Assembly: GCF_002261225.1 (NCBI RefSeq)
Contig: NZ_NEVM01000001.1
Span: 682,001-746,000, forward strand
Length of the DNA stretch: 64,000 nucleotides
Direction of reading: 5' to 3'
DNA from: Bordetella genomosp. 10
GTDB lineage: Bacteria > Pseudomonadota > Gammaproteobacteria > Burkholderiales > Burkholderiaceae_B
Below the pieces are notes generated by a model. That model was not told the origin of the DNA, searched no databases, and worked only from the letters and a program-made list of their open reading frames with translations. The translations under genes were made by a program, and so were the position numbers. Below are positions 51,569 through 60,896 of this stretch, in pieces (position 1 is the first letter of the stretch; every line of letters starts with the position of its first letter).

Positions 51569-52606
51569 TCAGTACGCCGACAGCGTGACGTCCGAGGCCG
51601 GCTTGTCGCGGTCCGCGTAATTCTGGTTGCGATACCACGCCAGGTACTCGGTGTAGGTGATGGGCGCGTACTTGGGCGGATGATCCTCGTCCTGGCAGGT
51701 GGGCAGGCATTCCATGGTCCAGTCGATATTGCAGTCCATGAAGAAGGGAATGGCGTAGCGTTCCTTGCCGGAATTGTTGATGACGCGGTGAGGCGTCGCC
51801 AGGAAGCGGTCGTTGGTCCAGCGCCGCAGCAGGTCGCCGCCGTTGACGAGGAAGCTGCCGGGCAGCGCCGGGGCGTCGATCCATTTCCCGTTGGGCAGGC
51901 GTATCGACAGGCCCTGGACCTTGTTCTGCACCAGCAAGGTCATGAAGCTGGTGTCGGAGTGCGGGGCGAGCCCGAACTGGTTCTCCACCTGCGGCTCCTG
52001 CTCGGGATAGTGGGACAGGCGCAGCGTGTACATAGGGTCGCTGAAGGCCTGCTGGAAGGCATCGGCGGGCAGGTCCAGGGCCAGGGCATAGAGCGGCAGC
52101 AGCGATTTGCCGAGTTTTTCCAGGGCATCCGCATAAGCCGTCACGACGCCGCGGAATCCGGGCAATTCCGGCGGCCACCGGTTGGCGGCGCGAAAGCGCA
52201 CGCCGTTGACGACGTCGGGATGGTTCTCGGGCAGGTCGCGCTTGACGAAGAACGACTCGACCATATTGGGCCGGTTGTTCCGATTGAGCTGCGAATGGCG
52301 CGTGGTCGAGCCCTTCAGCGGCAGGTAGCCCATGTTGTGCTCGTTGAAGGGATGCTTCATCTTGGCATCGAGCGCCAGGGCATGGAAGGCGGCGGCCGCC
52401 TCGAAGGTTTCATCGATCAAGGCCTGCGGGACGCCGTGATTGACGATGAAGTAGAAGCCGATGTTTTCCAGCGCGTGCCGGAGCTGCGCCGCCAGCGCTT
52501 CCCGGGCGCCCGGCGCGCCGGCCAGGAAGGGCCCGATGTCGAAGACGGGAATCTCCTCTTTCGCGTCGGGACGGATGTCGGCGAGACTGGGGGCGTATTC
52601 GGTCAT
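51569..52606 (-). CDS. 2-oxoglutarate/Fe(II) oxygenase family (isopenicillin-N-synthase-like)
   Basis: A 345-residue non-heme iron oxygenase starting at MTEYAPSL after GGAG. The N-terminal DIOX_N region (IPVFDIGPFLAG, GFYFIVNHGVP) and the iron facial triad HxD...H are present (APHSDTSFMTLL and ATPHRVI). The following motif, normally RxS for binding the 2-oxoglutarate carboxylate, is Arg-Tyr-Ala (ERYAIPFF), so cosubstrate use may differ. It is a small-molecule hydroxylase or desaturase, perhaps catabolic given the neighbouring Bug protein. Substrate unknown. Confidence 0.88.
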   Translation of the reverse strand: MTEYAPSLADIRPDAKEEIPVFDIGPFLAGAPGAREALAAQLRHALENIGFYFIVNHGVPQALIDETFEAAAAFHALALDAKMKHPFNEHNMGYLPLKGSTTRHSQLNRNNRPNMVESFFVKRDLPENHPDVVNGVRFRAANRWPPELPGFRGVVTAYADALEKLGKSLLPLYALALDLPADAFQQAFSDPMYTLRLSHYPEQEPQVENQFGLAPHSDTSFMTLLVQNKVQGLSIRLPNGKWIDAPALPGSFLVNGGDLLRRWTNDRFLATPHRVINNSGKERYAIPFFMDCNIDWTMECLPTCQDEDHPPKYAPITYTEYLAWYRNQNYADRDKPASDVTLSAY

Positions 52607-53154
52607 GGGGCGCTCCGGGTTGGTGGCGCTTTCATCTTGCCGCACGCCCGGGCGCGGCCATCCATGGGGTATGCCCTAGGACCCCGCGGCCGCGCGCGCG
52701 TAACACGCGTCCATCCGCGTTGCAGGTGATTGATTTATAGAAGAAAAATCCGGCGGCCCGCGTGCCGTTCCCTGGCCGCCATAACCGTGGCTCATGGGGC
52801 CTGCGCAAAAATCTATAGATGGCGCGTGCCTTTCCGGGTGCCGGCCGCGGGTATCACTCTTTGCCTAGACGCCATAACGCAGTGTTATCGGTGGCGCCCG
52901 CACATGCGCGCGCGGGGTTTTCCAATGCCAGGGAAATCAAGGGCTTAGGCCCGGCGCCGGCGGTGGTTGCCGCATTTCCCGTTAGTGGATTTCCCCTACC
53001 TGTCGGCGGGCCGGGGTGGTGGCATTCTGCTGGCAGACCGTTGGCCTGGGGGGCTGGCGGACCCGGCTCACGGCTCACATATAAGGTCTTGCCGCATGCG
53101 TATCTGCTTGCCGACGGAAGACGTTTCCGTCCGTCACCCGTTCGCGGGTGCCGC
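52607..53154. other. 548-bp divergent intergenic region
   Basis: Separates the oxygenase-like gene from the dipeptide-type ABC operon. An inverted repeat ATAAC-N5-GTTAT (52874-52888) has T-N11-A spacing suited to a LysR protein. Two hairpins precede the operon start and are listed separately. In-frame extensions of the permease run through here but read as non-coding. No RNA family was recognised. Confidence 0.6.
53113..53150 (+). promoter_or_regulatory. Tandem leader hairpins before the dipeptide-type ABC operon
   Basis: Hairpin 1 (53113-53131) is GACGGAA-GACGT-TTCCGTC. Hairpin 2 (53135-53150) is CACCCG-TTCG-CGGGTG, with a highly stable UUCG tetraloop. Hairpin 2 ends 4 bases before the permease ATG and buries the only Shine-Dalgarno-like GGGTG, so translation or elongation control is plausible. 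TATAAG at 53080-53085 could be the -10 of the promoter. Confidence 0.45.
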
Positions 53155-54093
53155 ATGATCCGACAACTGCTTCATCGCGCCTATGTTTCCCTCCCGGTGC
53201 TGCTGGGAGTCATCCTGATCTGCTTCGTCCTGCTCCAGGTCGCTCCGGGAGATCCCGCCGCCGTCATCGCGGGTCCGACCGCGAGCGCCGCGCAAATCGC
53301 CGACATCCGCGCGGAGATGGGGCTGGACAAGCCCTGGCCCTACCAGCTCGGCATGTACGTCTGGCGGCTGGTCCATCTGGACCTCGGCCGATCGATGATC
53401 ACCAACGTGCCCGTCGTCGACGAGATCGCGGGCACCATAGGCGCCACCGCCGAACTCATGCTGGCCAGCGTCGTCTGGTCGGTCCCCCTGGCGATCTTCC
53501 TGGGCACGGTGGCCGCCTACCGGCGCGGGAAACTCGTCGATCGTTTCGTGATGACGCTTTCGGTCATCGGCGTCTCGCTGCCGGTCTTCTGGGTCGGCTT
53601 GCTGCTCGTCCTCTACGTCGGCGGGGCGGGGTGGCTGCCCTATATCGGCCGCGGCGGCCCGCTCTGGACCATCGCGGGCCTGGCGTCCATCGCGCTGCCC
53701 GCGCTGACGCTGGGTTCGGTGCTGATCGGCCCGGTGGCCCGGATCACCCGCACCGCCGTCATCGAGACCCTGAGCGGCGACTATGTCAGGACCGCCCGCG
53801 CGAAAGGGGCGGGGGAGGGGCGCGTGGTCCTGCGCCACGCGCTGCGCAATGCGCTCCTGCCCATCGTGACGCTGGTGGGCCTCCAGGTCGGCAATCTCCT
53901 GGGCGGCGCCGTCGTGACCGAGCAGATCTATTCCTGGCCCGGCATCGGCCGGCTGGCGGTCGGCGCGATTTTCAGCGGCGACTATCCCCTGACGCAAGGG
54001 GCCATCCTGGTGACGGCATTGGGGTTCATCTTCATCAACCTGATCGTGGATCTCCTGTACGGCTACCTCGATCCGCGAGGAAAGAAATCATGA
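53155..54093 (+). CDS. Dipeptide/oligopeptide-type ABC permease (DppB family)
   Basis: A 312-residue permease from MIRQLLHRAYVSLPVLLGV. The DppB/OppB marks are LLQVAPGDPAAVIAG and MGLDKPWPYQLGMYVWRLVHLDLGRS in the periplasmic loop, GVSLPVFWVGLLLV, and the EAA loop ETLSGDYVRTARAKGAGEGRVVLRHALRNA. It is first of an operon with the second permease, binding protein, an amidohydrolase and a double ATPase. The clustered enzyme suggests an amide- or heterocycle-containing nitrogen compound rather than a simple dipeptide. Confidence 0.92.
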   Translation: MIRQLLHRAYVSLPVLLGVILICFVLLQVAPGDPAAVIAGPTASAAQIADIRAEMGLDKPWPYQLGMYVWRLVHLDLGRSMITNVPVVDEIAGTIGATAELMLASVVWSVPLAIFLGTVAAYRRGKLVDRFVMTLSVIGVSLPVFWVGLLLVLYVGGAGWLPYIGRGGPLWTIAGLASIALPALTLGSVLIGPVARITRTAVIETLSGDYVRTARAKGAGEGRVVLRHALRNALLPIVTLVGLQVGNLLGGAVVTEQIYSWPGIGRLAVGAIFSGDYPLTQGAILVTALGFIFINLIVDLLYGYLDPRGKKS

Positions 54094-54977
54094 GCGCAAC
54101 GACCGGGGAAGGCGCGCCGGGCGCGATGCCGCTCGCGCGGATCGCGGCGAGGCTGCGGGCCGATCCCATCCTCCTGCTGTCGCTGCTCGCCGTCGTCGCC
54201 ATCGTCGGGATCGCCGTATTCGCGCCCTGGATCGCGCCGCACGATCCCTACCTGACCAATATGGCGATGGCGCGCAAGGCGCCGGGGTGGGTGTCGCCGG
54301 ACGGCGTCCGATACCTGCTCGGCACCGACGTCCAGGGCAGGGACATCCTGTCCCGCGTGATCTATGGCATCCGCGCGACCTTGACGTTCAGCGGCCTGGC
54401 GGTGGTGTTCGGCTCCGGCGCGGGCGCCTTGCTGGGGATCTTCGCGGCCTATTTTCGCCAGCTCGACGGCGTGGTCATGCGCGTCGTCGACGTGCTGCTG
54501 TCGTTTCCGGCGATCCTGTTCGGCCTGAGCCTGTCGGCGCTCCTGGGCCCCGGCACGCTGTCCATGGTGCTCGCCCTGGCGATATCGGCGGTGCCCGGCA
54601 TGGCGCGCATCGCGCGCGGCTCGGCCATGGTCGTGATGAAGCAGGAGTACATGGAGGCCGGCCATGCGATGGGTTTCGGAAACGGCTATCTCATCTTCCG
54701 CTACCTGCTGCCGAACTGCTCGTCCATGCTGATGATCTACGCCACCTTGCAGCTCGGGCACACCATCCTGCTCGGCGCCGTGCTGTCCTTCCTGGGCCTG
54801 GGCCCGCAGCCGCCGTTCGCGGAGCTGGGCAGCATGGCCGCGGACGGCAGGAAGTTCCTGCAGATATTTCCCCACATCTCGACCATTCCCACGATGACGA
54901 TCTTCCTGATCGTCCTTGCCTTCAATCTGCTAGGCGACAGCCTGCGCGACGCGCTGGATCCCAAGCTGCGGACATAG
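54090..54977 (+). CDS. Dipeptide/oligopeptide-type ABC permease (DppC family)
   Basis: A 295-residue permease whose ATG overlaps the DppB-like stop. It has the short N-terminal helix and IAPHDPYLTNMAMARKAPGW, the LLGTDVQGRDILSRVIYGIRATL block and the EAA loop EAGHAMGFGNGYLIFRYLLPNC. It pairs with the DppB-like subunit to form the channel. Confidence 0.92.
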   Translation: MSATTGEGAPGAMPLARIAARLRADPILLLSLLAVVAIVGIAVFAPWIAPHDPYLTNMAMARKAPGWVSPDGVRYLLGTDVQGRDILSRVIYGIRATLTFSGLAVVFGSGAGALLGIFAAYFRQLDGVVMRVVDVLLSFPAILFGLSLSALLGPGTLSMVLALAISAVPGMARIARGSAMVVMKQEYMEAGHAMGFGNGYLIFRYLLPNCSSMLMIYATLQLGHTILLGAVLSFLGLGPQPPFAELGSMAADGRKFLQIFPHISTIPTMTIFLIVLAFNLLGDSLRDALDPKLRT

Positions 54978-55003
54978 AAACGCTTTCAGAGAAAGGAATC
55001 GAT

Positions 55004-56575
55004 ATGAAGTCTCTTCCTCAGACCCTGGCGCCCCTGGTGCTCGGCTGCGTCGCCATGCTGCCCCTGGCGAACGCCTGGGCCGAGACGACCGTCACCATCC
55101 TCCGCGAGCTGGAGTCGGAACGCTACGATCCGCCGCGGACGACCGCCCGCGGCGCGGCCGAGGTCCTGTTCATGGCCGGCGATACCCTGGTGGGCCTGGA
55201 CTACGACATGAAGACGCCCGTGCCGGCGGTGGTGAAAAGCTGGACGGTTTCGCCCGACGGCCTCACGTACACCTTTCAATTGCGCCAGGACGTGACCTTC
55301 TGCAGCGGCAAGAAGATGACCGCCAAGGACGTGGTCGCCACCTACGACCACTGGCTCGATCCCGAGACCAAGGGCCTGGAAAAGTGGCGGGCCGGTCCCG
55401 TGGACAGCATCACGGCGCCGGACGACTACACGGTGGTCTACAAGCTGAAGCAGCCCTACAACGAGCTGCTGACGCAAATGGCCCACTACATGCATACCAT
55501 CATCAACATCGATCAGGTGAAGGCCCTGGGCAAGGACTTCGGCGTGAAGGCGTTCGACGGCACCGGGCCCTATTGTTTCGTCAGTTGGACGCCGCGTGAC
55601 CAGGTCGTCCTGAAGCGGCACGAAGGCTACGACTGGGGGCCGGCGATCTACAAGGATCCGCGGCCCAAGGTGGACCGCATCGTCTGGAAAATCGTGCCGG
55701 AGGAAAGCACGCGCCTGACGGCGGTGCAAGGCGGCCAGGCCGACCTGAGCCGCTACCTGCCCCAGTGGTCCATCAAGGACCTGAAGGCCGACAAGCGGCT
55801 GTCCGTGAGCAAGGCCGATCCCTTCTACTGGACCTTCTTCCTGGGCTTCAAGCTCGACAAGCCGGTGCTGGCCGACGTGAACGTGCGGCGCGCGCTCAAC
55901 CTCGCGATAAACCGCAAGGCCCTGACCGAGGCCATCACCTTCGGCGAAGCCACGCCGGCGACCAGCATGCTGGCCACGTCGACCCCCGCCGGCAAGAACG
56001 AATATTTCCGCTACGACCCCGCCGAAGCGAATCGGCTTCTGGATGCCGCCGGCTGGAAGATGAGCAGCGACGGCTATCGCTACAAGGATGGACAGAAGCT
56101 GTCCATCCTGCATTACGGCATCGCCGGCTACTGGAAGGACATCCTGGAGGCCGTGCAGGGCGATATGAAGAAGGTCGGGGCGGAGCTGAGGGTCCAGTTG
56201 TTCGACTCGACCGCGGCCTGGGGGAAACTGGCGACCCAGGAATTCGACGAGTTCAGCATGAGTTTCGGCTACATGAGCACCGGCGAGGCCCTGAACAGCT
56301 ATTTCCTTTCCAGCAGCATCCCGGTGCCGAACCGCATGAACTGGCGCGATGCCGATACGGACCGGTGGCTGGCCGAGGGCGCGGCCTCGCTGGACCCGGC
56401 GAAGGCGGACGCCACCTTGTCGCAGGCCCTGACCAAGCTCTCGGAGGCCGCGGTGTGGATTCCGCTTTATCACGACTCGCTCTACCTGGTGGCCGGCCAG
56501 CGGCTCAAGCCCGTGCGCGCCCACGGGATTTTCGGCACCGGCACCTACAAGGGCCTGGACATCGAGCTCAAGTAA
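55004..56575 (+). CDS. Dipeptide-type ABC substrate-binding protein (DppA/SBP5 family)
   Basis: A 523-residue periplasmic protein with a Sec signal (ending ANAWA-ETTVT). Family 5 binding-protein traits include PAVVKSWTVSPDGLTYTFQLRQDVTF, FDGTGPYCFVSWTPRDQVVLKRHEGY, DVNVRRALNLAINRKAL and AAVWIPLYHDSLYLV. AAAGGA precedes the ATG. It sets specificity of the importer encoded around it; the adjacent amidohydrolase and nearby carbamoylase/hydantoinase genes suggest cyclic amides or ureides. Confidence 0.92.
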   Translation: MKSLPQTLAPLVLGCVAMLPLANAWAETTVTILRELESERYDPPRTTARGAAEVLFMAGDTLVGLDYDMKTPVPAVVKSWTVSPDGLTYTFQLRQDVTFCSGKKMTAKDVVATYDHWLDPETKGLEKWRAGPVDSITAPDDYTVVYKLKQPYNELLTQMAHYMHTIINIDQVKALGKDFGVKAFDGTGPYCFVSWTPRDQVVLKRHEGYDWGPAIYKDPRPKVDRIVWKIVPEESTRLTAVQGGQADLSRYLPQWSIKDLKADKRLSVSKADPFYWTFFLGFKLDKPVLADVNVRRALNLAINRKALTEAITFGEATPATSMLATSTPAGKNEYFRYDPAEANRLLDAAGWKMSSDGYRYKDGQKLSILHYGIAGYWKDILEAVQGDMKKVGAELRVQLFDSTAAWGKLATQEFDEFSMSFGYMSTGEALNSYFLSSSIPVPNRMNWRDADTDRWLAEGAASLDPAKADATLSQALTKLSEAAVWIPLYHDSLYLVAGQRLKPVRAHGIFGTGTYKGLDIELK

Positions 56576-56650
56576 GGACGCGGGCCCCGCGCCCGGTCCG
56601 CTTTCGCGGCCTCCCGCCATAGACGACATAGATTCCCCCGACGATTACTC

Positions 56651-58102
56651 ATGCAAACGCTCCACTTCAAGAACTTGTCCATGGTCCTGGCCTGGGATGC
56701 CGACGCCGGGTCGCACGTCTACCTGGCGGATGCCGACCTGGTCATTCGCGGCAACGAGATCGTCCACGTCGGACCGGCCTATGCCGGACCCGCGGACCAG
56801 GTGATCGACGGCCGCGGCCGCATGGCCATGCCGGGCCTGATCAATATCCACACCCACCCGTCCTCGGAACCGGGCAACCGCGGCCTGCTGGAGGAACTGG
56901 GCAGCGAGAAGCTGGGCCAGAGTTCCCTGTACGAGTACATGCCCGTCTTCCGGCTGGGCATCGAGTTCGCGCCCTACGCCAACCAGGTGGCGATTTCGGA
57001 GATGCTCAAGAGCGGCGTCACCACCGTCGTCGATATGTCGCTGCCCCGGCCCGGCTGGGCCGACGTGGTGGCGGAAACGGGGATACGCGGCGTGTTGGGG
57101 CCGATGTTCCGGTCGGCCTCGTGGAAGACCAACGACGGCCATTCGGTCGAATATTCCTGGGACGAACCGGCGGCGCGCAAATCCTTCCAGGCGGCGCTGG
57201 ACGTCGTGGACAGCGCGATGAAGCATCCCAGCGGCCGGCTGTCCGCCATGCTCTGCCCCTCCCAGATAGACACCTGCTCGCCCGAATTGCTGAAGGACGC
57301 GCAGGCCGAGGCGCGCCGGCTGGACATTCCCTTGCAGATCCACGCGGCGCAGAGCGTGGTCGAGTTCGCCGAGATGACGCGCCGGCATGGCCGCACGCCC
57401 ATCGAGTGGCTGGACGATCTCGGGCTGCTGGATAGCCGCCTGGTCATCGGCCACGGCATTTTCCTGAACGACCATCCGGCCTTGTTCTGGCCCCAGGCCG
57501 ACGACTTCGAGCGCTTGAGGAAATCCGGCGCGCACGTCGCGCATTGCCCGACCGTATTCGTCCGCCGCGGCATCGCCCTCAATTTCCTCGGCCGCTACCT
57601 GCGCGCCGGCATCAACGTGGGCATAGGCACGGACACCTTTCCGCACAACATGCTGGACGAGCTGCGCACCGCCTGCTACGTGGCGCGCCTGCAGGCCGGC
57701 AATTTCAAGGCTGCCTCGACGCAGGAGGTCTTCGACGCGGCCACGGTCAACGGCGCGAAAATCCTCGGCCGCGACGACATCGGGCGCCTGGCGCCGGGCT
57801 GCAAGGCGGACTTTTCGCTGGTCGACCTGACGCACGACTACATGCGGCCGTGCCGCGAACCGCTGCGCAGCCTGATCTACTCGGCCGGCGACCGCGCCGT
57901 CCGCGACGTTTACGTCGACGGCCGGCAGGTGGTGCGGGACGGGCAGGTGTTGACCATAGACGTGGATCGCGCCCTGGCGGAGGTGGAGCGCGGCCAGCAA
58001 CTGAACATCGCGACGGTCTCGCAACGCGACTACGCGGGCCGGGACATCGATGCCATGTCGCCGCGCGTATATCCGTTGGCGGCCGGCGGGACCGGCGTAT
58101 GA
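56651..58102 (+). CDS. Amidohydrolase-superfamily metal-dependent hydrolase/deaminase
   Basis: A 483-residue enzyme of the chlorohydrolase/cytosine-deaminase-like branch. The metal ligands appear in [10 protein letters not shown] (HxH), [16 protein letters not shown] and [13 protein letters not shown] (Asp). N- and C-terminal strands form the composite beta-sandwich ([10 protein letters not shown]... [16 protein letters not shown]). Such enzymes deaminate or hydrolyse N-heterocycles, guanidines and cyclic amides. It lies inside the peptide-type ABC operon and overlaps the ATPase gene by 4 bases, so it likely acts first on the imported compound. Confidence 0.9.
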   Translation: MQTLHFKNLSMVLAWDADAGSHVYLADADLVIRGNEIVHVGPAYAGPADQVIDGRGRMAMPGLINIHTHPSSEPGNRGLLEELGSEKLGQSSLYEYMPVFRLGIEFAPYANQVAISEMLKSGVTTVVDMSLPRPGWADVVAETGIRGVLGPMFRSASWKTNDGHSVEYSWDEPAARKSFQAALDVVDSAMKHPSGRLSAMLCPSQIDTCSPELLKDAQAEARRLDIPLQIHAAQSVVEFAEMTRRHGRTPIEWLDDLGLLDSRLVIGHGIFLNDHPALFWPQADDFERLRKSGAHVAHCPTVFVRRGIALNFLGRYLRAGINVGIGTDTFPHNMLDELRTACYVARLQAGNFKAASTQEVFDAATVNGAKILGRDDIGRLAPGCKADFSLVDLTHDYMRPCREPLRSLIYSAGDRAVRDVYVDGRQVVRDGQVLTIDVDRALAEVERGQQLNIATVSQRDYAGRDIDAMSPRVYPLAAGGTGV

Positions 58103-59850
58103 GCGACTGCCTGTTGTCGGTCCGGGGCCTGACGGTCGAGTTCGGCAAGCGCGCGTCGCCTTTCCGGGCGGTCAAGGGCCTGGACTTCGATATCGGGAAA
58201 GGGGAAACCGTCGCGCTGGTGGGGGAGTCCGGGTCCGGGAAGTCGGTGACGGCCTTGTCCATCCTGCGGCTGATCGAGCGCGCCGGCGGGCGCATCGCCG
58301 GCGGCCAGGCGCGCTTCGTCGCGCGCGACGGCCAGGCGATGGATCTGTTCTCGCTGGAAGAGTCGGCATTGCGCAAGGTGCGCGGCAATGAGATTTCGAT
58401 GATCTTCCAGGAGCCCATGACCTCGCTCAACCCGGTGATGACGATCGGCGACCAACTGGCCGAAGTCTATCTGCTGCACCAGCGGGTGTCGCGCGACGCC
58501 GCCTGGAAGCAGGCCGAGGCCATGCTGGAGGCCGTCAGGATCTCGGAACCGCGGCGCCGGCTGACGCAGTATCCCGGCGATCTCTCCGGCGGCATGCGGC
58601 AGCGGGTCATGATCGCCATGGCATTGGCGTGCCGTCCCGCCCTGCTGATCGCCGACGAACCCACCACCGCGCTGGACGTGACGGTGCAGGCCGAGATCAT
58701 CCAGTTGATCCAGGACCTCCAGCGCGAGGTCGGCATGGCGGTGCTCTTCATCACCCACGATATGGGCGTCGTCGCCGAGGTCGCCGACCGCGTGGTGGTG
58801 ATGCGCCACGGCGACCGCATCGAAGAAAACCAGACCGCGCGCCTGTTCGCGCGGCCGGAACAGGCCTATACGCGCGACCTGCTCGCGGCGGTGCCCAAAT
58901 TGGGAGAGGGAGCCCCGCCGGCGGCGCCGCCGGCCGGCACGCCCGTGCTGGCGGTCAAGGGACTGTCCAAGCGCTTCCCGGTCAAGGGCGGGATGCTGGG
59001 GCGGGTGGTGGCGAACGTCCATGCCGTGGAAGGGGTTTCGTTCTCGTTGAACGCGGGGGAAACGCTGGCCATCGTCGGCGAGTCCGGGTCGGGGAAATCC
59101 ACGACGGGCCGGCTGCTGATGAAATTGATCCAGCCCTCGGCGGGCACCATCCAGCTCATGGGGCAGGACGTGACCGCGCTGACGCCGGCGGAAATGCGCG
59201 AGAAGCGCCGCCACATCCAGATGATCTTCCAGGATCCCTACGCGTCCTTGAATCCGCGCCTGCATGCCTGGGACCTGGTCAGCGAACCGCTCAAGCTGTA
59301 TGGCGGCCTGGACGCCGGGCAGCGGCGCGAACGGGCCGCGCAGCTCTTCCGGCGGGTCAACCTGCCCGAGGAATTCCTGGACCGCTATCCCCACCAGTTT
59401 TCCGGGGGACAGCGGCAACGGCTATGCATCGCGCGCGCCTTGAGCGTGAACCCCAGCATCGTGGTGGCCGACGAGCCGGTGTCGGCCTTGGACGTGTCGG
59501 TGCAGGCCAAGGTGATAGACCTGATGAAGGCGCTACAAGCGGAACTCGGGCTGTCCTACGTCTTCATTTCCCATGACATGGCGGTCGTGGAGAAAATGAG
59601 CCATCGCGTGGCGGTGATGTACCTGGGGCAGGTCGTTGAAATCGGCCCGACGGCGGAGGTGCTGCACCGCCCCCGCCATCCCTACACGCAGCGCCTGCTC
59701 GCCGCGGTCCCGATCCCGGACCCCGCCCGGCGCGGCCACAAGGCGGCGCTGGCGCCGCGCGAGATTCCCAGCCCCATACGCAAGCTCGGCGACGAGCCGG
59801 TCGTTCACGCGCTGCGGGAAGTCGGCAACGGGCATTTCGTCCAGGCCTGA
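58099..59850 (+). CDS. Double ABC ATPase (DppD-DppF/GsiA-like)
   Basis: A 583-residue fused ATPase energising the importer. Domain 1 (about 1-275) has [16 protein letters not shown], the signature [12 protein letters not shown] and [14 protein letters not shown]. Domain 2 (about 295-583) has [28 protein letters not shown] and [14 protein letters not shown], then the oligopeptide-type C-terminal tail [16 protein letters not shown]. Both active sites look intact. The start overlaps the amidohydrolase stop (ATGA). Confidence 0.93.
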   Translation: MSDCLLSVRGLTVEFGKRASPFRAVKGLDFDIGKGETVALVGESGSGKSVTALSILRLIERAGGRIAGGQARFVARDGQAMDLFSLEESALRKVRGNEISMIFQEPMTSLNPVMTIGDQLAEVYLLHQRVSRDAAWKQAEAMLEAVRISEPRRRLTQYPGDLSGGMRQRVMIAMALACRPALLIADEPTTALDVTVQAEIIQLIQDLQREVGMAVLFITHDMGVVAEVADRVVVMRHGDRIEENQTARLFARPEQAYTRDLLAAVPKLGEGAPPAAPPAGTPVLAVKGLSKRFPVKGGMLGRVVANVHAVEGVSFSLNAGETLAIVGESGSGKSTTGRLLMKLIQPSAGTIQLMGQDVTALTPAEMREKRRHIQMIFQDPYASLNPRLHAWDLVSEPLKLYGGLDAGQRRERAAQLFRRVNLPEEFLDRYPHQFSGGQRQRLCIARALSVNPSIVVADEPVSALDVSVQAKVIDLMKALQAELGLSYVFISHDMAVVEKMSHRVAVMYLGQVVEIGPTAEVLHRPRHPYTQRLLAAVPIPDPARRGHKAALAPREIPSPIRKLGDEPVVHALREVGNGHFVQA

Positions 59851-59856
59851 GGGGGA

Positions 59857-59871
59857 GGGGGCGGCGCCCCC
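59857..59871 (+). terminator. Short GC hairpin after the ABC operon
   Basis: Directly after the ATPase stop, GGGGGC and GCCCCC form a 6-bp stem with a 3-base loop. No T-tract follows, so confidence is low. Confidence 0.35.
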
Positions 59872-59945
59872 CATCGGGTAGAATCCTTGCGAAAAAAGAC
59901 GGTCGGTCCGACGGACGACGACCGCCCTTCAAGAGGAATTTCAGG

Positions 59946-60896
59946 ATGCCGGACGAACTACCGGGCAAGGTCCGCGCGGGCGCGCTGAACCTGCGACAGA
60001 TCGAGGTCTTCCACGCCATCATGATCACGGGTTCGCTGAGCGCGGCGGGCCGCCTGCTGCACGTGACGCAGCCGGCGATCAGCCGGGTGCTGGCGTCCAT
60101 CGAGTACCGCCTGGGCTATACGCTTTTCGAGCGCTTCAAGGGCCGGCTGCATCCGACCAAGGAAGCGCGCAAGCTCTTCGAGCAGGTCGAATCCATACAG
60201 GCCGGCGTCGATCGTCTCAACGAGCTGGCGGTGGGCATGGCGCTGCATGGCGGCGGAAGCATCAGCGTGGTGTCCAGCCCCAGCTTCGCGGAGTGGTTGA
60301 TTCCCCACGCCACGTCCAAATTCGTCGCCCGGCATCCCAATGTCAGGGTGCGCTACCGGCCATTGGGCATGGACGCGCTGCTGCCCCAGGTCCTGCTCGG
60401 CCACGCCGACCTGGCGATTTCGACGTTCCGGCCCGAACATCCCAATCTCATTACTCAGGACCTGGCGTGCGGCCGGATCGTCTGCGTCCTTCCGACGGGG
60501 CATCGCCTGGCCAGGGAAGCGGTGATCGACGCCGCCATGGTGGCCCAGGAACTGCTGGTGGGCTACGTCGAGAATACGCCCTTGCGGGACGCGCTGGCGC
60601 CGTTCTGGAAACCGCTGGGCCGCGAGGTGGAGCCCGCCATCGAGGTGCGCTCGGCGCAGACGGCGTGTTCCTTCGTGAGAAGCGGGGTGGGCGTCGCGCT
60701 GGTCGATTCCTATGGACTGGCGCCGGGGCATGGCCTGGTGGTCCGCCGCATCGAGCCCGCCATCGACCTGTCCGTCCACATTACGCACTCGCGCGTGGAG
60801 CCGCCTTCGTCGATGGCGAAGGCCTTCCTGGCGCAGTTCTCGCGCGTCGTGAAAGCGGAATTGCCCGAGATGGAACGGGCTATCCTCGATCGCTGA
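59946..60896 (+). CDS. LysR-family regulator
   Basis: LysR regulator of 316 residues. The DNA-binding part reads NLRQIEVFHAIMITGSLSAAGRLLHVTQPAISRVLASIEYRLGYTLF, and the effector domain includes VSSPSFAEWLIPHATSKF. It lies on the same strand after the ABC/amidohydrolase operon and ends exactly where the convergent carbamoylase gene ends (adjacent stops at 60896/60897). Its DNA-binding region closely resembles that of the LysR at 62124, suggesting related regulators for one catabolic theme. Confidence 0.92.
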   Translation: MPDELPGKVRAGALNLRQIEVFHAIMITGSLSAAGRLLHVTQPAISRVLASIEYRLGYTLFERFKGRLHPTKEARKLFEQVESIQAGVDRLNELAVGMALHGGGSISVVSSPSFAEWLIPHATSKFVARHPNVRVRYRPLGMDALLPQVLLGHADLAISTFRPEHPNLITQDLACGRIVCVLPTGHRLAREAVIDAAMVAQELLVGYVENTPLRDALAPFWKPLGREVEPAIEVRSAQTACSFVRSGVGVALVDSYGLAPGHGLVVRRIEPAIDLSVHITHSRVEPPSSMAKAFLAQFSRVVKAELPEMERAILDR

